Origin: Brachypodium distachyon | Lineage: Eukaryota; Streptophyta; Magnoliopsida; Poales; Poaceae | Assembly: GCF_000005505.3 (NCBI RefSeq) | Contig: NC_016131.3 | Location: 72,457,855 to 72,521,854, forward strand | Reading direction: 5' to 3' | Length of the DNA stretch: 64,000 nt | Part shown: positions 32,130 to 45,652 of the stretch, in pieces | Layout: each line of letters begins with the position of its first letter | Position numbering within the stretch: position 1 is the stretch's first letter | Program-made: the position numbers and the translations under genes | Notes under the pieces: generated by a model | Database searches by the model: none | Seen by the model: the letters and a program-made list of their open reading frames with translations, nothing else | What the model was told of the DNA's origin: nothing

Positions 32130-35100
32130 CTACTGGCAGCATCCTCCTCCGTGTTTTGCATTGTTCTCCTGCTTCTGTTTCAGTGAGTTCCTCTTAACGA
32201 CTGAAGATCCTTCCTCCGAGAGACTTGGAACCTCAAGGATCTGCAATATGTCAGCACAGTAAGGTGGCTGCAGATATCACATCCACAAGAATAGAGTGTA
32301 TCAAGTCGATTATCTGATAAAAACAAGGCTGACAAATCGGCTCAAGCCTGTTCTTGTTAGTACGGCGGGTGATACCCTAGGACTTACTAAATGGAACATG
32401 CAGAAGTAATCATACGTCATTGATACAATGAAAAATGAATCCGTCTTCCAGATGAACTTAAGAATAGCAAGACTGTACAATGAACATGAAAAGAAGAACA
32501 GCAGATGTAGTCCAAATATACAGTTAGGACGCATAAGTTGTAGCAGTAGAAACATAGGAACATAAAAGGGTTAAATATGAAGTAGAATTAGATCTCCTAA
32601 CTTTACTAGGGGGGCTAAGGAAGAAAACTATTAGAAGACTAGATATTCCCATGTTAAGGGAAAAATCAAGTTCAGTCGAGGCATATCTAGGAAAAGCATA
32701 CTGCACACAAATTTGGCTGATGGTTATAGACAGACGTCCACCCTAAATATGTGGCAGATGTGCAAATATACCACCTTACACCAGTTCACACAGGCAGGCA
32801 TGCAAAAAAGCCTTACGTTGGTTCACTGTTCACTTGCTGAACATTACATCACAATGTAAGCAAAATAAAATTATGTCACAAAAAACTGGAAGACTCTTCA
32901 AATAACATTTGTGCCAAATAATCCGACAAGCTCAGATTTTGCAGATAACCTGCCTGAAGAGTAGTTTGCTCGTCCTCCCCAAGGGAAACACTATTCCTAA
33001 ATGATGCTTGGGAAGAGAAAGCACACTTAAACAACAGTAGTTATCTTGAACTTCTTTCTTACTGTCTCTTAAAAATAAAAATGTAAATCTATTGACTCGT
33101 TAGTGCATGTTTCAAGACGTCAAGGGGGCAGTTCTCAAGTCCAGGTATCAAGTGATATGCAAGTTAAGGGACCCGGGTACACTTTACTCTTGGAACATGC
33201 ACAAACTGATGGGCGACAGCACAATATACATTGATTACTGCATTGATCATAGACAAGGAAAGGCATACACAACCAGATATTCAGGACTTATATCTGAAAG
33301 AAAAATTCAGGCAACACATGAACAATACTGCAGCAGAAACATAGCAGTTACAGGCTTACAGCATTGCAACAAGAGGATTTCTATTCTAGCTGTTCTCCGC
33401 AATAAGATGGGACAACAAGTATCAAATATATCGCATCTAGTGGAGGAATGTCCATTGCTTTCTGAAATGCAGCATCGTATTCCAAATTTGTTACAAACCA
33501 GTCAACTATATATTTGTGGAGCTTTGAATCTATGGGAATCTATAACTTTACAAGTCCCTATTTTTGGAGTTCTAAAAGATTATTTTATGGTCAAAAGTAA
33601 AGAGGTTAAGGTTATGGTGCTTAGTATACTTCTCTACGTGTACCTTTAGCGCAAGCTCTTCAAAACATTTCTCCACATTTTCTCTTGTTTTGGCGCTACT
33701 CTCGAGAAATAGGCATCCACATTCCTGTGCAAAAGCAAGACCTTCTTCTCTTGTCACCATTCTTTCCTCATCCTGCAAGAACCATAATATTCAGAACACT
33801 CTAGTGTCACTTCATCTTGTGTACTATTCCAGCAAAAAGCATTGCTAATAGGGTTTAACATGTTTGGTCTTTTGGGGTTAGAAACAATCTCATTCATTGC
33901 ATTAGCAAATTACTTCTCTTCTCCAATTCTGTCTGAATGCCATATATCTGATAAGATCTCAAGCGACACTGACTCATACAGTGGGTCCTAAAATTGATCC
34001 AACAGGTTTACATCGCATCCACCAAACACTTACATATTCAAAAATCAAAATGTAAAACAACAACAGGTCCCAAAATCGAACAACATACGTAACCACTTGA
34101 TTTGAAACAAAGAAAAGTAGAAAACATACCTTGTCCACTTTGTTTCCAACAAGCATTTTAACACACTCTTTGTTTGTTGAGTGCAATTCTATTTCCTTGG
34201 CCCATACATCAGCAAGATTGGTGAAACTTTGTCTCTTTGTGACATCATAAACTAAACAGAAGAAGAAGACAACACAAAGTTAAACTCATGCAAGTTAACC
34301 TGCAATGCTTTTCACAGAATAAAAGATACACTGTAAGGTTCTTTTTTCCAGATATTCTGTTGCTACAAGTAATCACAACAATCATTTCAGCATCACTAAT
34401 CACAACAGAAGTTCTCGCTCACCAAATGTTGCTACGAAATGATTAGGTGGTACAGTATCTGAGTGAGGTGAAACCTAGGTTCAGTGAAAAAAAATCAATT
34501 GAGTATGATAAAAACATGACAAAAATTAATTGCACATCTATTGGCAGCATATCCAAGAATCAGTATACAGATGGTCAAATGGAATGATACAACTAACTAG
34601 AAAGACCATCAACTTGGTGATAAGGAGGAAAGATCTATATAATGGATAAGATTGGAAAGTCACAATATCGTTCACAAATTACTACTGAGTAGTATGTTAT
34701 CTTGCTCGATTTATATGGCTATTGAAAAGATCAAGTTGAGCACGCATGCACTTTGTAAAAAAGAACTGCATCCTGCACACTTGCAAGTCAGGCATAAAAA
34801 ATGGTTAGAGCTTTTAATCGTGGCCGTGCAATAAAATCTTAGAAGATAACATATTACCTAGAATAATTCCATGAGCACCTCTGTAGTAAGAACTGGTGAT
34901 TGTCCTAAATCTCTCCTGGCCAGCTGCAAACAATGAAAAGGAGTTGGCCCAGCAGTTGAAAGTGTAGTAGTGTACTTTTCTTATACATTGTGAAACAATT
35001 TGGTCGTGCCCAGGACAGAACAGGCCAAGTAATGAGCTCTTGCTGGGCTAGGAAAGAAGTTTAAAGTATGTAAGTACAGAAGAGCTATTGTCCCCCAAAA

Positions 35101-36378
35101 GCATACATCATACATACAATATTGTCAGGAAAGCATGTAAGCAGTAACCCCATATTAATTAAAAAAAATGCAACAGAACTTACCGGTGTCCCATATTGTC
35201 AACTTCAGTTTCTTCTCACCGACAGTGAGAAACTTGATTTTAAAATCCACTCCTGGAAATCGTTGTCAATTCAAATAAATTCTGACAAGTAAATAACAGG
35301 GACGATACATCAACTATGGTGGAATAACTGGATGGGTTCCTATTCAGGACAAAAGGAGTTGGAGCTGCTAGCCTACTAGTGCTGGAAAATATTCATGGTA
35401 AAAATGTGCTGATACTGACAGAATGCGAGATGAGCTGATCACTGTCTATTTGGAATATAGTTCGCCACACCTGTTTCGTCTGCTAGTAATGTCAAAATTA
35501 GTTTCACTCGATTTTAAGCGAGGTAGTTTTACAGACGCTCCTGAATCTTCTTCTTTTTTCATCTGTAGTAGCACCAAGCATGAACCAGATGGTAAAAGCT
35601 CGTCCCACTGTTTTCCTTTGAAAAAGGAGAATAAAAAGAAGACGGTGCGACCCCCCTTGCCTTAAAACCGCTGCTTACCACTAACGAATTTCTAGCCTCT
35701 TAACGAATGAACAGACAAAACATTCTCGGGTCAAGGTTCCACCTTCCAGACCATCAAAAATCTATCCCACGCACGGCATGACACCTGTTATTTAAAAACC
35801 AAGGTTGCGGCACGAGCCGTTGCTAAAGAGCAGAAGTACCCTGGCACCCCGTATCCCCAACAAACTGATGTCGCGGCCGGTGTCGCGGGTGATGACCCCT
35901 GCCCTTAGCTTAGCACCCTCGAAAACCGACTTCACCAGCACTAGCATGAGAGCCATGAGCCCATGACCATCTCCAGGCAGGGAAAATATACGAAGACGGC
36001 ACGCACGGGGGAGGGGGCATCATCATGATAATCTATAAACAGCGGGACAGGATAACGCCAGCCGCGACAGCAATCCCATCCCCGTCCCATCAGAGACAGC
36101 ATTAATTGCTGCGGTGTTCCCCTAATCGGGACGGGGCAGGCTTGGGCGCAGGGTGGGGGACGACGCGCGCACGGCGTGACGAATTGAAGCTGGGAGATCC
36201 AGCGGAGCGGAGGGTTTGGGAAGGCCGTGGTGGTACCTATGGTGGGGGAGATGTCGTGGTCGGTGGGGGATGCGGAGACGAAGCTGACGAGGAGGCTGCT
36301 CTTGCCGACGGCCGAGTCCCCGATGAGCAGGATCTTGAAGGAGCAGTCGTAGCTGCTGGTCCCCGGCGACGTGCCCAT
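32130..36378 (-). CDS. Rab GTPase, RABC (Rab18) class
   Basis: Small GTPase of membrane traffic; Rab18-type proteins act at ER, lipid droplet and related membranes. Six exons, 36378-36237, 35252-35184, 34923-34858, 34251-34130, 33772-33644 and 32240-32130, join in frame to 212 residues. All five nucleotide-binding motifs are present: GDSAVGKS, the switch I Thr in SPTIGVDF, WDTAGQE, NKVD and ESSAK. The sequences [20 protein letters not shown] and [10 protein letters not shown], and the tail [11 protein letters not shown], are RABC-like. The C terminus GGCCQ provides two Cys for geranylgeranylation. The start ACCATGG is an ideal context; a TTG further upstream is in frame but not needed. Introns are long, the last one 1.4 kb. 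The RABC1/RABC2 assignment is open. Confidence 0.94.
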
Positions 36379-37723
36379 GGTGGGCAAGGGGATGGGAGGC
36401 AGACGGCGCGAGCGAGCGATCGAATCGCGGGACGGGAGCGAAGCGAAGCGAAATGCGGGGTGGGTTGGTGGTGAGAGGGAGGAGGGAGAGATTCTGGAGA
36501 AGCGAAGCGAGATTACTAGAGGAGAGGAGAAGGGAATAAAGCGAGAGAGAGTCGATGGAAGGAAGGAAGGAAGTCGATCGAAACGGAACGACGAGGACTA
36601 TCGGTTACGTTTTTGGGTGCGTGGCGCGGGGGAGCGGGACAGGTGGCGTCGCCTGGGAGCTCGGCGCCGCGCACGACGCAACCGACCGGGCGGCGTCTTC
36701 TCGGCTCGTCGTGTTGCTTTGACTCGGCTGCCTGCCTGCCTGCCCCGGGGATGATGAGGTGACCAGAGCACGGTTGCAGGTTGCCGGCAAACCCAGAAAC
36801 CAGAAGCAGCTGGAAACAATTTCGTCGTGTACGTGCCACCTTAAAAAAGAAAAAAAAAAACAGTCTCAAAAGCGGTAATGCATGATTGCCTACCTAGCTT
36901 CCTTAGTTTTTATCTGCAAAGAACATCGTCCTAACATAACACTAGGACATCTTTTGGGTCACGGGATGATGATGATGCTGGCCGGTGAGATACATCGACG
37001 ACGGCTGGATCGGAGATGGTTCCTAAAGCAGAGAAAGAGCACGATCGAACCCCCGGCGATCGATCATTCCGCCTTTCCTATCCTTTTTGAAACTTCGCGT
37101 AATCATGTCTCTCGCCCGTGTGTTAGTTAGTGGAAGCCAAGTGCCGCCGAAAAGCCCTTTAGCTTAGCCGGTGAGGTTATGCGCATCAGCAAGGTTAGGT
37201 CGTGGTCTCCGTTGCGTAGGTGAAAGGTGCGTTCTTGGCCTCTGATAACAGGTACAAAGGCCGTCATGGGAAAAACGAAAATGCTTTCGTGTTCACGGGT
37301 GATCAGCATGCAAGTTGAATTCATAGGTCTAGTCGAGGTCGATCTCAGAGTCGAGCTGTCTGACTCCGTGATGCTCTGTGGTTGAAGACAATCTGGCGAT
37401 ATCCATCGAAAGTTACGGGCCAACTGCGATATCCGAAGCCCAGTACTACTACCTAGGGCCAGCTTATTGCGTCCCGGCCCAGCCCAGCCCAGTCCAATAG
37501 AGCAATCAGGTACGGCTACACGGTATTGCTGGCTAAAAAATAACAATAACGGGAATTGCTAATGCTCACTGAGATTTGAGAGTGAGATTTCCTGTCTTAG
37601 TGAACCGAATTCAGCAAGCGTATAACGAGCACACAACAGCACAGAACAATGTAATTGATGTGTAGCACACGGGGACCCTTTTGGCAGGCTACAGCGTCGT
37701 ACGTCTTCAGCATTTTCAGGCCG
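36379..37723. other. Rab gene leader and intergenic DNA
   Basis: The first 250 bp are purine-rich on the plus strand (GAAGCGAAGCGA, GGAAGGAAGGAAG), that is CT-rich in the Rab gene's own direction, typical of a grass 5' leader and promoter. The rest holds no supported gene. Confidence 0.45.
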
Positions 37724-40618
37724 TCATCCGGTCTGGCGGGTGTTGTAGGAGCTGCAGCCGGGGCACTTGTGCGCCAAGATGTGGAACTGCACCTCCGACG
37801 CCGCCCCGCAGTCGTTGCACAGGATCCATATCTGAAAAAACACCAAAAAAAAACCAACAATCTTTCAGTCAGCACGGGACTAGCTAGATCGACGGGTTCG
37901 ACAGAAGGAGAACCCAAATTAACGAGACGGATGGACATTGATTTCTCCTTACCATCTTCTTCTGAATCGCCGGCATCGGCGACGCCGCGACCTGTCGATC
38001 GAGCTTCTGCCAGGCATCGGACATGTCGCAGGCGGACTTGAGGCAAACGGGACACGAGAACCTGAGAGGAAAAAATGTCGCATATATGCTGACACCATGT
38101 TCATGGGGTAATTAAGTCTATCTGACCCTGTGTCTGTGTGGATATAGATATACTTACCGTCGATGTGCTCTCATCTCGCGGAGGCATTCCACGTGGATCA
38201 TGTGCCCGCACCGCAGCACGTTGATATCTCTCGCCGACTCGAACATGTACTGTAGCAGAAATCAGATAAAGGGGAAGCCGAAGCAAAAAGCAAAAATTCA
38301 ATCAGAAACAGGGGAATTCAAATTCTTTGCTGAAGATGATCTCTCTGGAGTCTGAGTCCGGAAGAAAGATGTTCACCTCGAAGCATATAGGGCAGTTCTG
38401 GTGCATTGCCCTATCGACGCAGCGATGGGAATCCTTCAGCACGAAGCTGTAGCAGCACCCTGTTGTATACACAGGCTCAGTGCAACGATGCAGACTTGTT
38501 AGCAGCAGCAGCAAAGGATTCAGTAACTTGAGTATAAGTCCATTTGGCACCAAGAAGGAAGGTTTAGGTACCGCATTTCTCGCAGTGAAAGAAGTTGTCT
38601 GCACCGCCGGTTCTGCGAAAGACGGAGTACAATTGTAAACTAGGATTTGGTATTGGCCTATTATGGTAAATTACAAGGGGTGATATGTCAATGCAGATAC
38701 AGCACTACTTAGCGCTTGCCTGCATATGCCGCATCTGTCGCAGTGAAACTGGTTCTTCGATACCTGCAATTAGGACAAAGCAACATCATACTTCTGAAAA
38801 TATTTCCAAAGCAAAAAGAATTTAATCTCGTAGTAAACTGCAAAGTGGTTCGATCGAGCTCGGACGTGCTTACATCGTCGTCGAAGAAGTTACATTTTCC
38901 GCAGAAGTATTTACCGAGGCGCGCCCCGCAGTTTGAGCAATCCTGTTTTACCTGTAATAGATCGATCAGATACGAATTTCATTCAACTCTGCAATCCATG
39001 GCTGCACACAGCCGTCAGAGGAAACACTATCCTTACTCTTCACTGGGGTAAGGAACTTACTTCCTGTTCGTTGTTGCAGAGCGAGCAGATAACCTGTGAT
39101 GTGCAGAAAAGTATACATGGTGTAAGATCACTATAAGGTGAGGAGGCTCAAACTGATTAAAACGGTTAGAAATAGTAACAAGTTCAATTTCATTTTTTGG
39201 GCATTCGTTCCTTGATTTTCTACTCCTATTAATATTTAAGAACCCAGAAATTCTGCGCAAAGACAAGAATTCCACCGAATTTGTTGCTAGACTTTGTGAG
39301 CATCTAGAATGAACCTGGACTGGACTGGAACCCATTTCCTGGTCTCTATTATACTTGTATCAGTCTATATGCTATATACATCTGATGCAGCTGTCGGTCC
39401 ACATCAATATTCAATAGGAGTGCATAAATAGTGCCTCAACCGTGCGGTGATCAATCTATCAGCTGCAGTGCGCCATCACCATAAATAGGTGAAGCATGTC
39501 TATACATGTTCACTCTTTTATCTATCCATCCCGTCATGATCTCAGCTCTGTTAAGTTCAGCATGCATTCAGTTGCTGCGGTGGCTAGTACACTATGTATG
39601 CATTGCGTATTTGCATGCCAGGAAAGAAGCAGAGGAACTAGTATTAATGCTCAAGGAAATATTACTCCCTCCGTCCAACAAAAAATGTCTCAAGTTTGTC
39701 AAAATTTGGATGTATCTAGACATGACTTAGTGTATAGATGCATTCAAATTTGGTCAAACTTGAGACATCCTTTGTTGGACGGAGGAATAGGAAAGAAGCA
39801 GGGCAAAATATCCGGTGAAAATCACCTCTACGGTGCAAACTGTGAAAACTTCATCGAAAAAGGTTCACAAAATTCTCGAAAAAATTACATATGTTAAAAA
39901 AGTGATGTTTTATATATGTTCAAAATTTTAAGTCCAAACTCAATGACATTTGGTAGCAGCAAAAAAAACAAATCCTGCATGAATAGTGATCTTTTAATGT
40001 CTGACACTATTTATCGTAAATTTCTCTTTTTAATTCCTTCCAAATGATTTTGACTTTGAACTTGAAATTTTGCAGGTTTGTAGAAGATCACACTCCCAGC
40101 ATATGGTATTTTTGTAGATTTTTTTTGAAACTTTTAAACATGATTTTTATGAAGTTTGCACCGAACGAAGGTTTTCACCGGATACGCCGCCAGGAAGCAG
40201 AGTAACCGAGGAAGGAACAGGGCCAAGAACACACCGACCAGCTTGATTTCATGGCGAGGGATCTCGTGACGGTCGCGGACGCTGACAGCCAATGAATCCT
40301 GCGCCGGAACAAAGCAAACAAAACACCTCGCTGAGCAGTTCCAGAACCTCAGGGGAAGAAAAGAAGTAACGCGAAGCGTTTCGACCTTGGCATCGTCGTG
40401 GCAATGGCGGCAGCCGAAGACCTCGCCGCAGCACGGCGCCCTGATCTTGCACCTCCTCTTGTAATGCGCGCACCTGGATATGCCGGAAGGAGGATTCACG
40501 CACGGAACAAACGGGTTTACATTTACAACAACTGATCGCGAAACAGGAGAAATGGAGAATTGAAGTGGGTTCTTATTGTCGTTTACCCGTACTGCTCTGA
40601 TCCCGAGTCCAGCTCCAT
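37724..40618 (-). CDS. CHY-type/RING zinc-finger E3 ubiquitin ligase (RZFP34/CHYR1 type)
   Basis: Family members are RING E3 ligases; Arabidopsis CHYR1 and rice RZFP34 act in stomatal and drought or heat responses. Eleven exons join in frame: 40618-40587, 40473-40386, 40298-40239, 39093-39061, 38951-38874, 38763-38720, 38612-38572, 38459-38377, 38249-38158, 38061-37953, 37831-37724, giving 255 residues. Domain order: CHY zinc finger ([32 protein letters not shown]), CTCHY finger ([13 protein letters not shown] to FHCEKCGCCY), RING ([25 protein letters not shown]) and a C-terminal zinc ribbon ([19 protein letters not shown]). All expected Cys/His ligands seem present. Intron 6 uses a GC donor (CAG/GCAAGC at 38720-38715). 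A Stowaway MITE lies in the 1.1-kb intron 3. Confidence 0.94.
39663..39788. mobile_element. Stowaway MITE in intron 3 of the CHY/RING gene
   Basis: Starts TACTCCCTCCGTCCAACA and ends TGTTGGACGGAGGA, with long inverted halves (CTCAAGTTTGTCAAAATTTG against CAAATTTGGTCAAACTTGAG). The terminal GAG of the right end has been lost. This is the Tc1/mariner-derived Stowaway type common in grasses. Confidence 0.9.
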
Positions 40619-43069
40619 CTCTTTCAGCAGTTTGCTCTACCTGTCAGAGGTACCGAAACGAAAGGAAGAAGTGAATCAAACAAGAAGGTTCAAAGCCAAA
40701 TAAAGCTTCTCACCCACCTTCTCTTCTTCGTCTGCCTCTGCAGTCTGCACCTGCCCAGCCGGACAACGGGACAGTCGTAGCAGCAGCCAGCACGCGCCGG
40801 ATATGTTTATAAAGGAAGCCTTGGGCAGAAAAAGAAGGGAGGAGGAGAAGTCGCGTGGCATTTCGGTGGCGCTTGAGCTTTATGTGAAGCAGTAATATAA
40901 AGAAAGTGCGTGCACAAAGACAGTGAACATGTAGCAGCATTTGCCTCTCAAGGCTTCGCTATGGCACTGGCAACCAAACTGAGGACGAGGAGGCTGGAGT
41001 TCTCGGTTCAGAGAGCAGTTGTTTTCGCAGCTTAATTAAAATCTTGGTAGTAGTAGCCGCTAGCTTCTATAGCAAGGAATGAATGTCATCTCTACTGGAT
41101 TGTCGGGCGGGCAGATCCATCCATCCATCCGCGAGCTTTGATCTCGTCAAGATTAAATCTGCATCGGCAGCTCCTCGATCCCTTTCAGCCTTTCACTCAC
41201 GGGGGTTCCGTAATACTAACACGCTAGTAATCAACAATCACCACTCACCAATTAAAGCGTTATTACAAAGTCGTGGATCGGACAGCACGCGCTGGCTAGA
41301 AGCTTCTTCTTCCACGGCACTTCCACCACCCTTCTTCCTGCGTGATCTGCAGTGCAGCAACGACGGCTTCCTAGTTTGTAACTGCATCTCGATCAGGGAC
41401 TGCCAAAGCGAGATGGTCGATCGTTTGTTCAGGAAGAAGCTAGTGCCAAAGCTTTCTCTCACTTGGAACTTTTGGCCAGCAGCTTCCATGCCACACGTGG
41501 TGGTAGCGGGGTGAGAGCGATGCCTTGCCCGGCGCCATCACGTTTCAGTTCAACCGTCTGCGTACGTATCTGACGACGCCTCACCATCGTTTTTTTGACT
41601 GACCGGCTGCCCATATTCGAACCCTGGTTGGTGCCTTGCCGAGGCGCGGTAAACAAGTAGCCCGGGCCGCGAGTTGCCACTTGCAGCAGGGGTGGCTTCA
41701 CTTTTGATGTCGAGTTTTTCTCTGATGTGCCTTGAACTTGCGCTCGTTGACGACGTCGACTGGAAAGTGGGAACGCACGGCTATCTTTAGCATTCACGGC
41801 GTGTTACTCGTGCCAACAGTTTACTATCTCCACGTCTCAGTTTGTAAACCGAAGGCTGAACATATTCTCTGCTCTTTTGTGAAAAGAAAAATACAAAAGA
41901 ATGTAAACGTTGGTTCCAAATAACAGCAGTATAGAATAGACAAAAGAGGACTGCTTCGCGTACGACAGTTTTCTTACGATTCACATACGACACTAAGTAG
42001 TAGCCATCGATATCAGCAGCTCGGAAGTGCTGTAGCCATTGATCGGAACGTCGTACACAAATCGTATCTAAAGGATCGTACATGAAGTAATTCCGTAGAG
42101 AAAACCGAACGGGACAACGAACGAGAAACCAGATCACCGTGATACGGAAGGGAGCCTTTATATCTTCACGAAACGAATAAAAGCAATATCATGTTGTTGG
42201 TTAAGGACAGGATTCTTTTTTTTTTACCAAGGTTAAGGACAGGATTCTGTCATGAAATAATTAGAACATTAGTTGAGAGGAGCCGGTCCGGAGGGATTAT
42301 ACGACCGTTTCGCTTCGTATAATCTGGAACGTCTATTTTCTGATCCAACGATACGAGATCATCAGAGTTTCCAGACCGGTGTTCGAAGCCGCCGCCTGGG
42401 TAGGTTTTCGCCGCGTACGCTCTTGACTCTCGACTCTCAACTCTCACAGGCCTGTTTGCTTTACAACCAAAATCAGCCCTACCAAAAAATTGGCTTGCCC
42501 ATGGTATTTGGATGCTGTTTGGACGAGGGCCAAAAAGTTGGCTGGTCGAGCCAATCTTTGGCGCGCCCGCGCTACTCCCGCAGAAACCATTGGCGAAACG
42601 AGGACGGCGAAAACCTTCTCCAACGAATTAGCAACGCGCCAACGCCTCTCCAACCTCTAATCCTTGGTGGGCCCTGGCCTTTTTTTTATTTTCTTCTTTT
42701 GTGCTCTCTCTGCTACTTTCTCTCTTGTTGTCTATTCTCTTTTCTAACCTATAATTTATTCTAGATCTTGTTTGCTAGGGAGTTTGCTACCTCACCAGTG
42801 AAATAGATCAAGTTAAATGTTTGAAGTACTACTAACTTGATTGCAAACCAAATGCAAATCGAAAAAGCTTGTCAAAAAATTTGGCTGCAAATTACCAAAA
42901 TATTGATCGTGCTCTGAATTTGGTCATACCAATATTTGCCAACAATTTGGTAGGTCTGACCGGGGCTCAAGCCAAACACACCCACAAACTCCGAACCTGA
43001 AGCCGCCGTCAAAGCGCACTGCGAGCGACCAAACCCCAGGCACCCGGAGACCCAAATCTAGCGCCGCAG
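40619..43069. other. Intergenic DNA between the CHY/RING and ankyrin genes
   Basis: The two genes are divergent, so this 2.4 kb contains both promoters. No other gene is supported. A micro-insertion scar lies at 42199-42248. Confidence 0.5.
42199..42248. repeat. Micro-insertion scar: 14-bp oligo-T stub between 18-bp direct repeats
   Basis: GGTTAAGGACAGGATTCT is found at 42199-42216 and 42231-42248. The insert is TTTTTTTTTACCAA (minus strand TTGGTAAAAAAAAA). The repeat copies are identical, so the event appears young. Confidence 0.6.
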
Positions 43070-45652
43070 ATGGCAGTCCCCGGCGGCCGCAACGGCCTCG
43101 TTGATGACGACGACGGCGACCACGCCGAGGCCTTCGCCGCCCTCTCCGAGGACGAGGAGGCGCCACTGCCTCCCCACCTCCGGGCCCTCGCCGACGCTGC
43201 CCAGACCGGCAACGCCGACGCCCTCCTCGCCGCGCTTGGTACTGGCTTAATTCCCCGTTGCCCCACCCACCCCTAAATTGCGATCCTCGTGCTCTTCTAG
43301 GGTTCCAGAGCACCATTCGATTAAGCAGACTACACGTGTTGCGTAGGTTGGTCATTGGTGTCGGTTATTGTCTGCGAAGTGCAGTTCTATGTCTGTCCTT
43401 TTGTGAAGATGTATATGGAGGGATTCGCTAGCCAGGTGGCTGCTTAGCATGATCTGGCCGCCAAAATTGCAGCTGTCTCAACCTCTAGTTTAGTGCTACT
43501 GTCTGAACTTATGCCCTTTTGCGCTAATAGGCTCATGTTTCTGCCTGCATTTTCCTAGTGCAAGTCCTCTATTGGATGACTTTGATGTATGGTCCTGAAT
43601 TCCATCTGTACAAAATCTTCACTTGCGCTGTAGCATTTGAATTGCAATTCTGCATGTAGAAGCACCAGATGGTTGTCTTCTGCAATACAAGTGTTAAACT
43701 AAAATTATAGGTTCCTGAACTCTTTAACATCGTTCGTGTGAAAAATGTGGCGAGCTATAATTAGCGCCTGACATCTCTAGTTGTTGCAATTGCTTTAGAG
43801 CCAGGTGGGCATTGGCTGTATTGGGCCGAGGAATTTAGGAAGTAACATAAATAAAGTTAGTCACAGAGAAAAATGTTTAGTGTTTACTGTTATAAACTAT
43901 TTGTTACGTGGCTCTAGAAAAGAGGATGCGTATCAGTTATTTTGTCTTCAGATAGCAAACAATGACCATTTAATAAAAAGCCACTGCTATGCCGAACACC
44001 CTTAATTTCTTTGCCTAACCCAGGAAACTTGGAAGAGATAACTCTAGTTTGTGAGTCGCTTGCCCTGTTTTTATTTCTACCTGCACAAGTGCTTCCTTGA
44101 TTGGCATGTCGTATTTTTCTCCATGAAAACGATCAACCTTCACTGGATGGCTTCATCTCCTTAATGCCACTTGTTCGTTGTTTCGAAACTCTGTAATGGT
44201 GTGATCTTCATTATTCAAAAACACCTATGTCTTGTCATCTTGTAACATACATAGTTAACAGTTTAGCACTTGAACTGTCTTACTCCCTCCGGCGGAATTA
44301 CTTGTCGAAATATACATGTATCTAGACGTATTTTACACATAGATACATTCGTATTTTGGGCAAATTTGAGACAAGTAATACCGGTTGGAGGGAGTATGAG
44401 ATTTTTTTTTTGCCTGTCTTTCTGTATTAATTTTTTTTGTTTTGTGAGTACCTGTTGAAGCTGAAGCTTAATCTGAAATGAAGGAGATGCTATCGCTGGG
44501 GTAGAGCTGGGTACATAAGAGGATGCTCCTCATTCCATTGTAACTGACAGAAGAGGATGCTCCTCATTCCATTGTTACTGTTGTTTTCGACTCTTCAAGC
44601 TTTTTTATAGTTTCAATTTTCAAGAAGCTCTCTCCTTGTAACATTAAAATTGCATGATGATCACATATATCTAACATTATAATGTTTGACTATATATTTG
44701 AGGTCCCTACCATGATCGCTTAACCATCTCAATTTGTTGGGCAATATGGACTGCATTAGTTCAAAAATCTTGCTGTTAAATGATTTTTCTTGAAACTTTG
44801 CTTTTCTTGGTTGGTATCACCATGCTGGTGTTTTTGGTTATTATTACTGGCCAAGAGAAAGCTGGCAACATAAAAGTCATTTCTTCATATGTGGTTGTCA
44901 TCCATGGAGCTCTGTACTTAGCATCTATTATTACGTTTACGCAGGTAATTATGGTGGCAGCATTGATGCTCCGGTTGAAGATGGTGATACTCTGCTTCAC
45001 CTAGCATGCTTATATGGCCATCTACCTTGCGTGCAGGTTTACATTGTTTATCTTGCATTTTTCACTCCGCTTATTTGTTTTATCTAACTATGTTCTTCTT
45101 GTCAGCTACTACTGGAACGTGGAGCAAGCTTGGAGTGTAAAGATGAAGAAGGAGCAATTCCTCTTCATGACGCTTGTGCTGGAGGTATGCTTATTTTATT
45201 TGCATTGAGCTTTTGTCATCATTGCCTCTCTTTTGTTCTTTGCGCTTTATATGTTTAGTTTATTTATTGATTCTTTTGGTACAGGATTCACTGATATAGT
45301 CCAATATATTCTCAATTTTGCTGCAAACACTAATGGTTGTGCAAAGCGAATGCTCGACACTGTTGATGCTGAAGGCGATACTGTAAACTCTCAACCATTT
45401 GAGCATATGCTAACTGTGTTTTACATCATCGTAGTATTTATACAATTATGTATTTTCTCCATGCAGCCACTCCACCATGCTGCTCGAGGGGAACATTTGG
45501 ATGTTGTCAAGCTTTTGCTCGAGGCCGGTGCATGTCCCAAGAAGGAGAATTCTTATGGACAGACACCAGCCGAGATGGCTGATCAAGAGACCGATGTCAG
45601 GACCCTGTTAACTGCCAAGCAGGTTGAGGCCAGCGTACAGACGTCGAATTGA
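43070..45652 (+). CDS. Small ankyrin-repeat protein
   Basis: Five exons, 43070-43238, 44945-45036, 45106-45184, 45285-45382 and 45467-45652, join in frame to 207 residues. The N terminus is acidic (DDDDGDHAEAF). Ankyrin repeats follow: DGDTLLHLACLYGHLPCVQL, EEGAIPLHDACAGGFTDIVQ and PLHHAARGEHLDVVKLLLEA, the last preceded by an insertion (NFAANTNGCAKRMLDTVD). Ankyrin repeats bind proteins; no catalytic domain is present and the partner is unknown. Intron 1 is 1.7 kb and carries a Stowaway MITE. The start ATG follows a GC-rich leader and gives the acidic N terminus typical of the grass orthologues. Confidence 0.9.
44281..44396. mobile_element. Stowaway MITE in intron 1 of the ankyrin gene
   Basis: Element 44283-44394 (112 bp), from CTCCCTCCGGCGG to TTGGAGGGAG, flanked by the TA duplication. 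The halves pair through TACTTGTCGAAATATAC and its inverted partner. Confidence 0.92.

Noticed and set aside
33107..33649. 180-codon plus-strand frame in the last Rab intron
   Set aside because: No recognisable motif, AT-rich composition, and position entirely within an intron of a well-supported gene, overlapping only its 3' exon edge.
41083..41514. 143-codon plus-strand frame upstream of the ankyrin gene
   Set aside because: No domain, no splice or promoter support, and no similarity that I recognise.
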